A stretch of 64,000 bases of DNA from Varanus komodoensis (Eukaryota; Chordata; Lepidosauria; Squamata; Varanidae), in NCBI RefSeq assembly GCF_004798865.1, contig NW_025336554.1, positions 79,441 to 143,440 of the forward strand. Direction: 5' to 3'. The notes beneath the pieces were generated by a model, which was not told the DNA's origin, made no database searches, and saw only the letters and a list, made by a program, of their open reading frames with translations. A program made the position numbers and the translations under genes. Below are positions 1 through 21,115 of this stretch, in pieces (positions within the stretch are counted from its first letter, which is position 1; every line of letters starts with the position of its first letter).

Positions 1-1890
1 GGCTTTCCAATCAGTGGAAAATGCACAGTTGCAGGCTATGAACATGGAACCTACAGCTGGGTAGTTCCCAGCCCCTGTGTAGGCATTGCTTGGCTAAACG
101 AACCAAAGCAATGCAGGAATGCCTTAAAATCTTACTTTAAATTGCATTTCTAGCTCATGTTACAGTTCAGGCCTGCATACATCAGCCTTCCCTAGTCTGG
201 TGCCCTACAGCCATCTTAGGTCACAGCTCCTCATGGCTCTGACCATTGGCCATGCTGGCTGAAGCCAAGGGAAGCTGTCGTCCACCATCATTGGAGAGCA
301 CCAGGTTGGTGAAAGCTGGCATGTCTGATTTCTCTGTCTTAAAGGATGATGAAGTGTTGTAAGCTGAGCTGATTGCAAGCAATAACACAGGTTATCATTT
401 TTTGTGTGGGCAAACAAGAAATGAGTTGCCTGTTTTAGAAGAGAAGGTGAACTATTTGTAATATTTGTTTCAGCTTTTGCCTGGTTAGTAGAGCAGATAC
501 TCTACTCCAACCTCCCATGGAGTCTGGAGTCCCAGCGTAGCTGCACCTAAATCCAGTCCTGACTTAACTACATTGGCTTTTATGACCCAGAGTGCACTTT
601 CTGTTTACATTCCACTCCCCCCATCCCAATTTAGATTTTGTTCAGTTTCTCTTCCTGGTTCTTCCCTATAACCTAATCATCTGGTTCTCCAACTTTGCTG
701 CCGACATCACCTTTTTATTCTTTGCTCAGGTGTCCTGGAAAACAAAGTTCAGAGTGGTGAGTGTCTCTTAACTGGACCACTTGAGAATGCATTTGTTTGG
801 TTCCTTGCAGCAAATATGGCCATGACTGCCAAGGAACTGCAGTGCTTCGGTTCCTCTGTGGCATGCTGAATGCAGTGGTTACTGAGGAAGACCAGTATGA
901 TTCCCAAAGGGTAACCAGGGACCAAATGACATCACTGAGTTTGGACACACTCCTGATATCAGGGGCATGATGAGGACACTTAATGTCCTTCAGCCCATGG
1001 AGAGCTGGATAGGGTGGGGTTCCCCCCTGCTGATATATAGTTTTGTCCATTGATAATAAATGGTTTAACTGTTAAACCATAATACAAATAGAGTAATGAA
1101 ATGATTGTTTAAAGCACTGAATCAATATAAAAACCTTGAATCAATATAAAACCTGTTTAATTACTTGGGAATAAAAATATGTTTTTTAGAAGGTGGCTCT
1201 ATTAATCTAACACTACAAAAGAGGCTTGCGTCATGTGAGCTGACTCAGAAGAGTCTTTGGCGCATGTGGAGGAGAGGGAGACTTCCCGTGGGAACCAGAC
1301 TTCATTGCAGGAAGATGTATATTTGGTGCCAGTGGTTCAAACGCCCCCCTTACTCCCTGATGGCGCTCTTCAAAGGGAAGAGGGTGCAGAGGAGGATAGG
1401 ATTCAGGGAGAAACCGAAAGTGTACAGCAGTCGGAGGTCAGTCGGGAGGTTGCCGAGGGAACGGTTGAGGCATCTGCTGATAATGGTCTTGAGAATGCGG
1501 GAGTCAACCTTGAATCAGGAGGGGAGTTGGGGAATGCGCGCTCTCGCAGATGCACATGCAGATTAGGGCAATTGGAGACAAGACAGTGCCCATCGAGGGA
1601 CGGCCCAGGAGAGTTAAAAGTATCCCGTGAACTGATCTCATTCAGAAAGAGAGGACAACTTCATCATCATCATTAGCATCATCTCTCGTGGCTGTAATCG
1701 ATAATTTTATGTAGAATAAAGATTTTAGTAGCGACAACCGGGTTCGTGGCTTTCATTGGGACGGAGCGCCAGCCTCACAACAGCTTGCTCGTCAGTTAAT
1801 GATTCTGCTATGCAACTTCTATGTTTCCAAGTTTGCTTTGGAAATGGCTTCCCATTAACCATTCCTGTTTTTTCTCTGATTCATTTTTAG
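1..1890. other. Non-coding flank upstream of gene A
   Basis: No recognisable exon is seen here apart from a possible retroelement remnant near 1190-1790. Gene A needs an exon 1 encoding a signal peptide and ending in phase 1 (one base of a split codon). I looked for an ATG with a hydrophobic stretch before a gtaag/gtgag donor and found none, so that exon probably lies left of the window. The longest minus-strand frame (about 715-1050) has no family features. Confidence 0.5.
1190..1790 (+). mobile_element. Possible LTR-retroelement remnant (fossil)
   Basis: This block has a base composition unlike its neighbours and two overlapping long frames rich in Glu/Arg. An AATAAA-bearing segment follows, near 1715-1790, which resembles the polyadenylation part of an LTR. 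No diagnostic pol motif is visible and the family is uncertain. It appears broken. It could also be an unrelated interspersed repeat or an old retrocopy. Confidence 0.3.
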
Positions 1891-3584
<1,694 letters not shown>

Positions 3585-4433
3585 TGAGTAACCAGGAGAG
3601 CAACCCTCAAGCCAGTAACTGGGGGAATGGAAAAGCTGACCATTTAACCCAGCATTTTCAAATAATCCACAAGTAGTACTGCAGTTAAAAAGGACCCTGT
3701 GAAGGTCTATCTTCCCCTCTTCCCTTGAGGGATATTCCAGTCTCTTCACTATAAGTTCAACTTTTATTTAAAGAAGTCAGTCACTAGCCCTTCTGAAGAA
3801 GTAAGCAAGCAAGCACAATTTTATCCAATTGCTTCCTAAGAAGGAATGGATATTAATTTTGAACTTATTAAGTCAGTTGCATTATATTGTATTATTCTGC
3901 ATTGAGTCCCTGTCCCCTTTAGGTCTTATCTCTACAATGTTTCTGATTTCTGCCCACATGCCTTCATTGCAATTCTTTTTTCCCTTGACAAGAGAGGTTT
4001 GCTGAACCCTCCCTGCACCCCCACTTCTTGGCCCTATTCAAGACTTCCTCTGCTACTCCTACCAGTCCTGGGTCCAGCAGGATCAGCTACCATGTTTCCT
4101 TACAGTGTTATTCATGCATGTTGTCAAACTTGCCAGCCACAAGGGAACAAACATGGTGGACAAGTCTGCACAAGGATGCAGGGATACCTGGCAGCCAGGA
4201 CAAGGTTGCTGGCTGCCACCAGGAGGATCAGCAGAGTTGATGGTCTGAGACAACATGTGAAACATGAGCCTGGCATCATTCTCTCCATTTCCAGTGTCCA
4301 GGCAATAATATTTTTTGTCATTCTTCAGTGTCCAATGGTCCACTTTCCAATGTCCAGTGACAGTGTGATTGCTTATGTAGACAAAATAGTAGCACCCATG
4401 TTCAGCAGGCTTAGGTGAAGTGCCAAAGTTTGC

Positions 4434-4470
4434 ATCATCATCATCATCATCACTACCACCACCACCACTT
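4434..4470. repeat. (ATC)n/(CAC)n simple repeat next to the gap
   Basis: A run of cat/atc triplets is followed by cac triplets, ending about 35 nt before the N block. Low complexity may have caused the assembly break. Confidence 0.8.
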
Positions 4471-4503
4471 TAGGGGGAAGAAATCTCCCAAATAGCCCAG
4501 CAA

Positions 4504-4603
4504 NNNNNNNNNNNNNNNNNNNNNNNNNNNNNNNNNNNNNNNNNNNNNNNNNNNNNNNNNNNNNNNNNNNNNNNNNNNNNNNNNNNNNNNNNNNNNNNNN
4601 NNN
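4504..4603. other. Assembly gap (100 N)
   Basis: Exactly 100 N characters, the usual placeholder for a gap of unknown length. It sits where the missing exons 4-6 of gene A would be expected. Confidence 0.99.
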
Positions 4604-4763
4604 TGATGGGGATGCTAAGAGAATTGTTTCTTAGTGCCACCTGATAACCCTCCTAGAGCCAAGCAAGCCAGTATGCAAGAGACCCATAAGCAGCCTCCCA
4701 CTTCTTTGCTTTTAAATGTGAAGGACATATAAAATGCCTCCAGTCTGAATAGAAAATATGGGA

Positions 4764-4806
4764 AGTGGGGTGGGGTGGGATGGGGTGGGGTGGGGTGGGG
4801 TGGGTG
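4764..4806. repeat. (GGGGT)n G-rich tandem repeat
   Basis: About eight imperfect GGGGT units on the + strand. Four or more G-tracts make a G-quadruplex possible (inference). It lies 160 nt after the gap. Confidence 0.85.
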
Positions 4807-6030
4807 TGAAGCACCTACTTTACCTTTTCCCTGCCTGCCTCTTGTTAACTCAGAAGTAGCTTTTCTTCCCCCATAGGGAAAATTCAGGCATGCTATAATG
4901 AGGCCTTTATTGGGTGCTCATGAGTCAGAACAGTTGCTCAAGAGTCGTTTGGATGCTGCTGTAAGCCTTCAGTTTTGCTTCTCTTTTTTAAAGGAACACT
5001 TTCCCAAGTTTTTTCAGACTAGGGATAATGGGCTATTATTTCTGAAAGTGAAGGAACTACTTTTGTATGAGTATTATTCTGCTGTTGCACAGTGCAGAAA
5101 AGAAAAGCAGGAAAGGTAAAACTTGTTTTGTAGAGCTTAAATCTGTGAGGTATCCTAAACTGGATACAACAATTAACATGCTGTAGAAAAGCTTTTTATC
5201 TCCCCAGAAATCCCTGATGGTGGGAAACTGGACTGGAGAAACTTTTCTTTTTGAGTGAAAAGATGTTATGAAAGAAAGGGAAACAGCAACTCCCCTTCTA
5301 TTCTCAGTTGCAGCCTTTGAAGCTTCTTTTCATTAAATTAGTAGCAATAATAATAATAAAGAAAATATGAAGAGGACTATTTACACATATTCTGTGTAAT
5401 GTTTAATTTGGCCCTCAGAGAACTAAAATGTTCATGGTTTCCTGAGGAGAGAAAGAAAAACCGTGGGAGAAACAATGCATTACCGGAATCCCACTCTTTG
5501 AGGCCAATCACAGCTTCAGATGGGGCGGGTTTCATAGGAAACATAACAGAAAGGTGTTTATTTTGTCCCTGTTGAACCAGTTTAACTCAAGAGACTCCTG
5601 TCATACTTCTAAGAGATTCAGGCAAGTTAGCTTGGCAGTTGTGATTGAAGAATGCGTTGACCTGACTAAATAGCTTAAAGAAAGGAGTGGGTGGAGCTGG
5701 GAAATCAAGTCTGTGACAGGGTGATGACTGTGACAGGGTGAAGTTGGGTCATCTCTCTCTGCATTCAAACTCAATAAAGAAGATCATATATTATTTCTTT
5801 AAAAAGTGTCACAAGACTGATTTTATTTCCTCCCACTTGGAAGTTATTGTTTCACAAAGTCTAGAGCAGTGACATTGCTCGCATTCCTACCACCTCAGAT
5901 AAGTGTCATCTCAGAGCAGAGAAAAATCTTGCTTCATCCCAGATGTCAGGGTTCAAGGAGTTTATTGTGAGGGAAGGGAAGAGGTAGACAACACTGTGTG
6001 GGAGCCCCATACCAAATGTGGCTCTGTGGC

Positions 6031-6032
<2 letters not shown>

Positions 6033-6069
<37 letters not shown>

Positions 6070-6080
6070 TACACACACTC
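6033..6080. repeat. (AC)n microsatellite
   Basis: About 17 pure AC units, then an interrupted AC tail. Confidence 0.95.
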
Positions 6081-7964
6081 TTGCAAAAACTTGGGGCTTT
6101 GCTAAGGATTTGCATGCAGGTTACAAAAGTCTGTCATATGCATTACGAACAATAAATAAGATCATATTAAATACATACATGCGGCCTCATGCTCGCGGCT
6201 CAGCAAACCTCAAAGTCATCATGAACTAAACCTGGCAAGAATATTTGTGGCATCAGAAATTTCACTTTGGGGATAGCAGAGGTAGTGGATGGAGGACATT
6301 AGACTATAGCATATGCAATGCTTCAAAAAGCAAGAAAGAGAATTCAGGAATCTTGATCCTTTTCCTTCAGTCACCCAGACTCTGTCCCCCCAGATTGTGC
6401 TTCTGTAGCAAGCAAAGAGCCTGCATCTTCTAGGTTCCAGCCTCTCACTCCAGGAACACACTTGCCAGAAGAGGAAACAGTACTCAAGAGGTCTGACTAC
6501 GCCATTTTTAAGTCACTGTGGACCAGTTAGATGTTATGTCAAAGACTGGATTGTCTAGGAGGCATCATCCACACTACTTTTCAGAGTTTTGACAAATGCA
6601 TGCCTCCTTAAATCTGATTGGGTGGGCATGGGGAGGAAAATTCTATGTAAGTGTGGGCTGGGCTAAAAAGTATATGGAAGCATCCGTGCATTTCTGGTGC
6701 CTCACCAGGACTTAACAGGAAGCCTTAACTAAAAGCTGGAGATGGTGGGGGGAAGACTTATGGGCATGGCCCTGACTCCACCAGTTTTAATTATCTTTTA
6801 TTCAGGCTAATAAATAAGCCCTGATGAGGGCTGGGGTTAGCTTTTGCCCTGCACCATTACCTGGAGCTAGATCCAGATTTACTGACACGTATACCAATTG
6901 AGATCAATGGGATCTAGCTTAGTCATTCTACTTTAGGTCTCATTTAATTCAATGGTGCTCCTTCAATTTTGTATGACATGTATGATTTAGGATGACTAAA
7001 TCTGGATACTTCCCATGATCAGCACTCCCATGTTACACTGCTTTCTGCCCCACAGGGGAAGACATACATGTATGCCAGCCCCATGGCTTTGATTTGATTA
7101 ATTGCTTCCCTCTTGAAGATCTCTGCTTTTGTCTTTAATTAAAACAAACGTCCTTAGAAGCTCATTGATCTTGTGACATCTTTGGCCCTAAATCCCACTT
7201 TGAATAGAGATATCCACCTTGTTGAGGTGAATTGGGGCTTCTTCCTTGAAGGAAATCCAGGAAGATGATCTTCAGATGAGTCACTCTCCTGGTTTCTTTT
7301 GGAAGCTCCAGAGCACTGGCAGGTCATCAAAGGTCCCACTATTCTCATAGACCCAGTTCACATAAGCAGTGTAGTCCAAAACATTTGCGGGAACCAGGTT
7401 ACCAATGCTTGGTCCAACATATCACCACCTTAATGTGGGTAGACAATCTGTTCCTTTGGCAGCTGCATGACAGGCCAAAATCAACGATGGGTAAAGATTC
7501 ATCCATTGCATCTTCTTCATTCAAGGGCAAGACCCCCTGGTTGATTTGGGTCTGCTCATTTTGCAGCTAAAGTGATTGAACCTCTGGGAGTGACAGGCAT
7601 GTGTTTTGCAGGCAGAAGGTCCCAGCAACCATCTTCAGTAGGGCTGGGAAACTAATTCCATTTGTGTGTTCTTCTGCATAATCTCTTTAAACAAAATCTG
7701 CCCATGGAGTGGAGGGCTGATTCCATGAAAAGCAAAGAAATGACGTAATGGGGATATCCCCTCAATTTCTGGATATTCATACATCTCTGAGAATCAGGAC
7801 CAAAGAAAGCAGGCTTTAGCTCCTTAACTGAACTGTACCAGAATGGAAAGACTTCTTCATTGCTTCACTGGCAATTCAAATGAACCCTGTCCCCTTTCAA
7901 GCTGAGTGTACAGGATTAGTTCCAAGCTTTTCCCATGCAGAACAGCCTGCCTTCCCTGGAAAAT

Positions 7965-15277
<7,313 letters not shown>

Positions 15278-15885
15278 ATTGATACTTCTTGTTTTGTCTT
15301 CTTTTTCTTGCAGGCACTCTTCCAAAATATTCAGCATCCAGGAGTACACCTTGCCATCCAGGCAGTATGAACATTGGGTGCTTATATATGAATCCCGGGA
15401 GGGAGTATTCGCACTGGGAATACTGCCAAATCTGGGCGTTTGCCTGCTGGGAATGTTACGAAACCTGTTGGGTAAATGGGGCTTGACATTTCTGCCTTCT
15501 TCCTTCCAGATGTCTCTATTTCCCTGTATCTTACTCCGTTCTTCATGCAATGCAGACCAACTTGTAGAATCTTTCCTTCTAAATCGCCATGGTCAAGCTG
15601 CTTCTCTATTCCAAGGATGCCTCTTCCATAGTCATTCTTTGTGCTTCCTGCAGTTAGAAGTTCCTCTATTTCTTCCCATTTTTATAGGAAGCGTTAACAA
15701 AATTAATTGCTATCAAAATTGGTGGTGACTCAATTCTTGTTATTGTTTATTAATGTGATTGCAATTTATTAATAATTTATTCTGATAAATGCAGGATTAT
15801 ATTAATGCTCTGATAAAGCGGTCACTCCAATAATTATTTTACTGTTTTAAATGTGCTTTTAGATTGCTGGGTTTATGGGCTACAT

Positions 15886-15937
15886 TTCCTTCCTTCCTTC
15901 CTTCCTTCCTTCCTTCCTTCCTTCCTTCCTTCCTTCT
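15886..15937. repeat. (TTCC)n microsatellite
   Basis: About 12 tandem TTCC/CTTC units. Confidence 0.95.
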
Positions 15938-16597
15938 CTTTTGGTTATTGTTTGAGGCTGAATCCCATTTATCTTGAAGTAAGCCCTACTGAATTCAATG
16001 TGACATGCCCTGATTAGGAACATACTATAGTATTGCACTGAACTGAAACTTTAGGAAAAAACTTGGCCATTTTGCAGAGAAGACATAATGTATTCTAAAA
16101 ATCAGCCCATCAGAGGAAGGACTGTGGGCCCCTGGACATGTCTACCTGTACACTGTGATAATTATCAGAGGTTTTTCTCTGGGTGCTCTATCATCTGCAG
16201 TGCGGAAGGTGGCAACGCCACTCCTAAGGCTTAGTTGCTGGGGGTAAGTAACATGATGGCATCTTGGTATGTTTGGTACCACTTCTTTCATCTTTGGCCC
16301 CACCCTCTTTGCCTTTGGCCCTGCATATCACTAGAGGACAGCCCCTCAGAGCTTCCCCCAAATTGAATTCAGACTGACTCAGACTGAAAGATCTTCCCCA
16401 CCCCTGTTTAATGGCATAGGCCCACCCTACCTTGTCATCATTATTTTGGATTCCCAGTGTTGAACTTTGACTTGTCCTGGATTGACTGAAAAAATAGAAA
16501 TATTTAGGCTAGAGTCATATCCATGCTTAGCTGAGGTTGGGGCTTAATTCTAAGAAGGCAGTGTATGATTGCATAATTAGAAAACGCAAGGGGCAAT

Positions 16598-16815
16598 CCA
16601 AGTTATTTATTTATTTATTTGTTATATGTATATCCTGCTTTTTTCCTTTTTTTTTTTTAAAGCACTCACAGTGGTTTACATCATTCTCCTCCTGCTCTCA
16701 ATCTTTTTCCTATAACAACAACCCTGTGAAGTAGTCTGTGAGTCCCAAAGTCACCCAGTTGGATCCACGGCTAATCCGGAACTGGAACACAGACCTCCTG
16801 GGTCTAGAACCAAGA
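16598..16815 (-). mobile_element. SINE family 1 copy, reverse orientation
   Basis: The complement reads ggtctagaacc...caactgggtgactttggg...cacagactacttcacaggg...aaaaaagcaggatatac, then an A/T tail. It matches the body and tail of the 29848-30086 copy, at greater divergence. Confidence 0.72.
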
Positions 16816-17263
16816 TTGGAAAAAGGTCCTACAACTCCCTGTACACCCTAGTTAGCCATGCAATTATTAAAATGGTAATTTTGTTCTAGCTTATCTTCTA
16901 ATAGTTTAACAGTTTCATTCTGGATAATGTGCTCCCTTATATGGATGTTATATTTTCTGACTTGTTCTTCCCTATTATGTAAACTGGGGAAGAGATTGAG
17001 TGTTTGAGCTATTGGATCTGCACATACACCCTAGTTCTTGTTCTGAGTAAGTTAGAGAAACAATGACTCAAGCAGAAATACAATGCATTGCACAATAGAA
17101 AGAAGGGTGACCAGGAGATTCATTTTCCTGCTCTGCCTGCTGTCCAGATGCAAACCATTAATGGGCAACTTTGAGTGCTTCTTGTCTGCTTCTTATGGTT
17201 TGGTTCTTTATCTTACAACTGGGCTTGCACTGGACAATCCATCAAATAGAAGACTGTCCCATG

Positions 17264-18374
17264 TAATATATATTTATTTATTTATTTATTTATTTATTTA
17301 TTAAAACATTTTTATGCCGCCCCATTCGCCGAAGCCTCGGGGCGGCTTACAACAAAAAATTTAAAATAACATTTTAAAATATATACAATAAAATACAAAT
17401 ATACACTATAAAACAAGCCGCCCTGGCCAAATAAAATTCAATAATATTAACATTTAAAATACTGCTTAAATAAAAAGGTCTTTGCCTGGCGCCGAAAAAC
17501 AAATAACGACGGCGCCAGGCGGACCTCTCTGGGGAGCGCATTCCATAACTTAGGCGCCACCGCTGAGAAAGCCCTCCTCCGAGTAACCACCCTCCTAACT
17601 TCTTCCATGGAGGGCTCCCGGAGAAGGGCCTCTCCCGCCGATCTCAGGGGGCGGCTGGGCATATAAGGATGTAAGCGCTCCTTCAGGTAACCAGGACCCA
17701 AGCCGTTTAGGGCTTTATAGGTCATAACCAACACCTTGAATTGGGCCCGGACTTCAATGGGAAGCCAGTGAAGCTGACGGAGAACTGGAGTCATGTGAAC
17801 ATAACGTCCAGTCCCCGTCAGCAGCCTGGCAGCTCTATTTTGGACCAATTGAAGTATCCGGACCGTCTTCAAGGGTAGCCCCACGTAGAGCGCGTTGCAG
17901 AAGTCCAAACGGGAAGTCACCAACGCATGTGTCACTGTCGCAAGGCAGTCATTCTCCAGATAGGGGCGCAGCTGATGAATTAGCCGAAGCTGGAGGAAAG
18001 CACTCCTCGCCACTGCTGTTACCTGAGCTTCCAGTGAAAGCTCTGGGTCGAGGAGCACTCCCAAGCTGCGGACCTTGTCCCTAAGAGGGAGTGCAACCCC
18101 ATTCAGGACAAGGTTCAATTCACCCTCTCCGAAGCCCGATCCACCAACCAACAGGACCTCCGTCTTGTCTGGATTGAGCTTCAGTTTATTGGCCCTCATC
18201 CAGCCCATTACCTCAGCCAGGCACCGGTTCAGCACAGCCACTGCCTCACCTGGATTGGTGGAAAACGAGAGGTAGAGCTGGGTATCATCAGCGTACTGAT
18301 GGTTCCGCAGCCCACACCTCCTGATGACCTCTCCCAGCGGTTTCATGTATATGTTGAACAGCAAAGGGGACAAA
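17264..18374 (-). mobile_element. L2-like (CR1/Jockey superfamily) LINE, 5'-truncated, RT frame intact
   Basis: A 312-codon frame (18385-17447, stop included at the 3' side) has no interruption. It carries SPLLFNIYMKPLGE, the reverse-transcriptase catalytic YADD box (residues 31-34, YADDTQLYLS), RANKLKLNPDKTE, LVQNRAARLLTG and LHWLPIEVRAQFKVL. It ends KTFLFKQYFKC. A 3' UTR with a conserved hairpin-like gccgccccattcgccgaagcc block and a (TTTA)n tail at 17268-17302 follows. The break at about 18374 lies just upstream of the SPLLF motif. The open frame points to a young insertion. Endonuclease and upstream RT motifs are missing, so it is not autonomous. The clade call is from motif style. Confidence 0.9.
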
Positions 18375-18859
18375 ATATAGGACATGTGGCCACCTTGCTT
18401 CCTTCACGCTGCTTGGGAAGATGCACAGCAGTTTAGAGCAAGATGCACTTGGTCTGGGTCACCAAACCACCGGAAGGGGCCAAGGAATTTACTTGGAGAA
18501 GGTGCACTGTTTCATGCTGGTTGTCTGAGCCTAATCCTGCCCCTTCCTCCTGAGAATTTTGTTCTTCATTTTGCCATAAGAACAGGTTGAAAATTCAGCA
18601 CCTGGAGACAAAATATGCTTCCCTGACTTTCTCTTCAGTCTCTGTTTGTTTAGTACTCCGAAGTTAGTGCTCTGTTTCCTTGCAATGGACCTTTGGTTTC
18701 CAGTTGTAAGGCCCCTGTTTGAGTTTCTGGGTGCTCTGTTGCCTTCCTTTATCTTGTGACTGCTCCTCCCTCCCCCAGTGGTTGGGTTCAGACAACGCAT
18801 TAACTCCAAACACAAGAGTTGAATATGAGTTGAGTGTGTGTTGACAAGCGGGGCATCAT

Positions 18860-19480
18860 CATTATCATTTATTTCATTTCTATACTGTCTGATAGCCAAC
18901 CATTTTCAGGCAATTTACAATTCATAGATATGATAAAATGCAGTATGAAAATAAAATGTAATAAAAACACTGTAACATTTCATTACAAAAGTTTAAAAAC
19001 TGAATTGAAACAATATAAGCAACTAGAGTTAGTTAATACTATTGGATCTGTTAAAAACAGCTGGCATAAACCCTCTGCCTCATATACCAGTAAGAGCAAT
19101 GAAGTCCCATTATATGCTTCAGCACAAAGAACAGTCTGGTGTCAAAGGCAAAGCAGAATCAGTGGAGAGATACTTCCATGATATGCGGGGGCAAAAAGAA
19201 GGCCTTCTTGTAGATGGCACTTGGAAGAAAGTCTTAGATATTGAGTGTAGCATCTGGGTAGATTTACACTAAGAGATTTACACAACTGTATAAGGTTTTA
19301 TAGGTAGCAGCCAATGATAGCAAACCAAAATTAGTGTTATATGTTCAGAGTTTCTGGTCCCAGTTCTTAGTCTAGCTGCAACATTTTGTTCAAGCCATAG
19401 TCTCTGTGGGTAGCCCCATCCAGAGTGCATTGCAGTGATCTAACTTGGAGACTTTCAGAGCATAGATTCCTGAAAACAAG
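18860..19480 (-). mobile_element. Older L2-like LINE fragment
   Basis: Near 19395-19460 the text gtagccccatccagagtgcattgcagtgatctaa parallels gtagccccacgtagagcgcgttgcagaagtccaa in the 17264-18374 copy. It is on the same strand, strongly diverged and without a usable frame. The left border is taken where tatttcatttctatactg begins. Confidence 0.6.
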
Positions 19481-19559
19481 TTTTTTCTGTTTAGAGGCAT
19501 AGCTGGGCCATCAGCCAACAATGGCAGAAGGGGTTGCCTGAACTGGTATCATGTTGCCT

Positions 19560-19645
19560 GAACTGAGCTGTGCTAAGAAGCCATGACTTGTTAACCATGG
19601 ACAACCCAAGAAGAAACCATGGTTTGTTGTTGGGTTATCAACTGG
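19560..19645. repeat. AACCATGG-rich dispersed repeat
   Basis: Contains ttaaccatggacaaccc and aaaccatggtttgttgttggg. Similar motifs recur near 24860-25120, 33995-34075 and 48660-48745. Family unknown, possibly a non-autonomous DNA transposon. Confidence 0.4.
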
Positions 19646-20149
19646 GAGTTGATCACCATAGTTCGTTATGTTGAAAGAGTTCTGACAACAGAATAACATA
19701 TAGTTCAACAACTCACTGTTCAATGATAGCTCACATTCAACCCCTGTGAGTGGGTTATTGTGGCATTTGAACCCAGTCTCATTGGTTCTCTCTTGGCTCT
19801 CCCTCTTTCTCACACACGCCTCAGAAATACCTATTGTTTCATATATTTGAGATGTTCCTATTAGATAAGGAGTATTATCCAGTGTATTTTAGGTCAGCTT
19901 TCCCCAGCCTGAGAGTTTGGACAACTCCCTTCAGCCCCAGTCAGCATGGCCAGGGCATCAGAGTCCAAAACATATGGAAGGAAACAGACTAGGGAAGGCT
20001 CTCACATATTCTTCCAAATACCGAAGATATCTCCAAGCACTGTTGACAAACTTGGCATAGAAAGAACAAAGCAAATGTTTCTCAGGAGGTAATTTTTGGT
20101 GTGTGCTTGGGGTGGGGATAGGTATGCAAGGGGCCACTTCTAACATATT

Positions 20150-20480
20150 ATCCAGGGGCCCAACCTATGGAATTCACTCCCCAAAGAGGTCCGCCTGGCA
20201 CCGTCGTTACTGGTTTTTCGGCGCCAGGTAAAGACCTTTTTATTTAAACATCATTTCAATTGTTAAAACATATGATCTGGCCTGGGCAACTTCTTCTTCC
20301 TTCTCTTTCTCCTCCTATATTTTTATTTTATACTGATAATTTTAATTTTGTATTTGTAAATCAATGTATTTTTTGTATTGTTATATTTAATGGTAATTTA
20401 TTATGTACTATTGTATTTCAATGTATTTTATCATGTTGTAAGCCGCCCCGAGGTTTCGGCAAGGGGCGGCATAGAAATGT

Positions 20481-20523
<43 letters not shown>
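20150..20523 (+). mobile_element. L2-like LINE 3' end with (TAA)n tail
   Basis: It encodes the last codons of the same RT family (WNSLPKEVRLAP...FRRQVKTFLFKHHFNC, then stop). A 3' UTR ending gtaagccgccccgaggtttcggc...ggcggcatagaaatg and a (TAA)n array follow. Severely 5'-truncated. The tail microsatellite is TAA here and TTTA in the neighbouring copy. Confidence 0.88.
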
Positions 20524-20832
20524 TTCTCCCACTATTTATGGTGGGTGGAGGGTGTAAGAGCAGGGTGTGTGTGTGTGTGACTTCCATGTTTTGTAATGTT
20601 TTTGCACATGCTGCCAACAACGTAGATCCAGCCACCATTTTTTATCTCCCACAGTGCATAAGACATAGCCTCATTGCAAGACACTATGGAGGGTGGTGGG
20701 ATGTAGGGCTCCAAGAATTATGGTGGCTAAAGACTTCCCAAATTCTTGGAGAATTTGGTCTCAGAGAATCTTTGGTGAAATGCTTCCTTGTTTTACTGCT
20801 GATGAATGAGAAAACAAGTCAAGGGGGGCATT

Positions 20833-21115
20833 TAGTACTCAGTCCTATATGGGAGAACACATGCTTTGCATATGAAGGGCTCCAATGTCAATTCTACATA
20901 GCTTCAGTATTCTCCCTAGATTTCAAGTAGCACAGCTGGGAAAGACCTGGCATACTTGAGACCTTGGAGGACACAGCCATTATCTCTGGCAGACCAGAGC
21001 TGTAGAATTAAACACCGAGAGACAACCAAGTACAGAAAGGTTGGTGTGGACCAGATGGAGCAAGGGCCTGACAGGGCTGAAGCCTGCTTCCTATGCTACT
21101 TCTGCACAAACTAAC
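20833..21115 (+). mobile_element. Degenerate SINE family 2 copy
   Basis: It keeps the family order: gggagaacacatgctttgcatatgaagg (A/B-box head), cagctgggaaagacctggcat, ccttggagga, then ggaccagatggagcaagggcctgac and gcctgcttcctatg. Copies also at 41162-41345, 49380-49568 and 59010-59180. Confidence 0.6.

Larger units (their letters stand above)
15278..17260. other. 5' flank of gene B and spacer
   Basis: This holds the presumed promoter and 5' leader of gene B, a (TTCC)n tract, a short copy of the palindromic 'aagtaagccctactga' repeat (about 15960-16045) and a SINE. The long + strand frame across 15063-15728 is the antisense shadow of gene B exon 1. No TATA box is convincing. Confidence 0.5.

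Noticed and set aside
715-1050. 111-codon minus-strand frame
   Set aside because: No family signature, and no paired splice sites or homologous exon in the window.
5903-6229. Frames encoding Thr-His or Cys-Val repeats
   Set aside because: Produced by the (AC)n microsatellite read in two strands.
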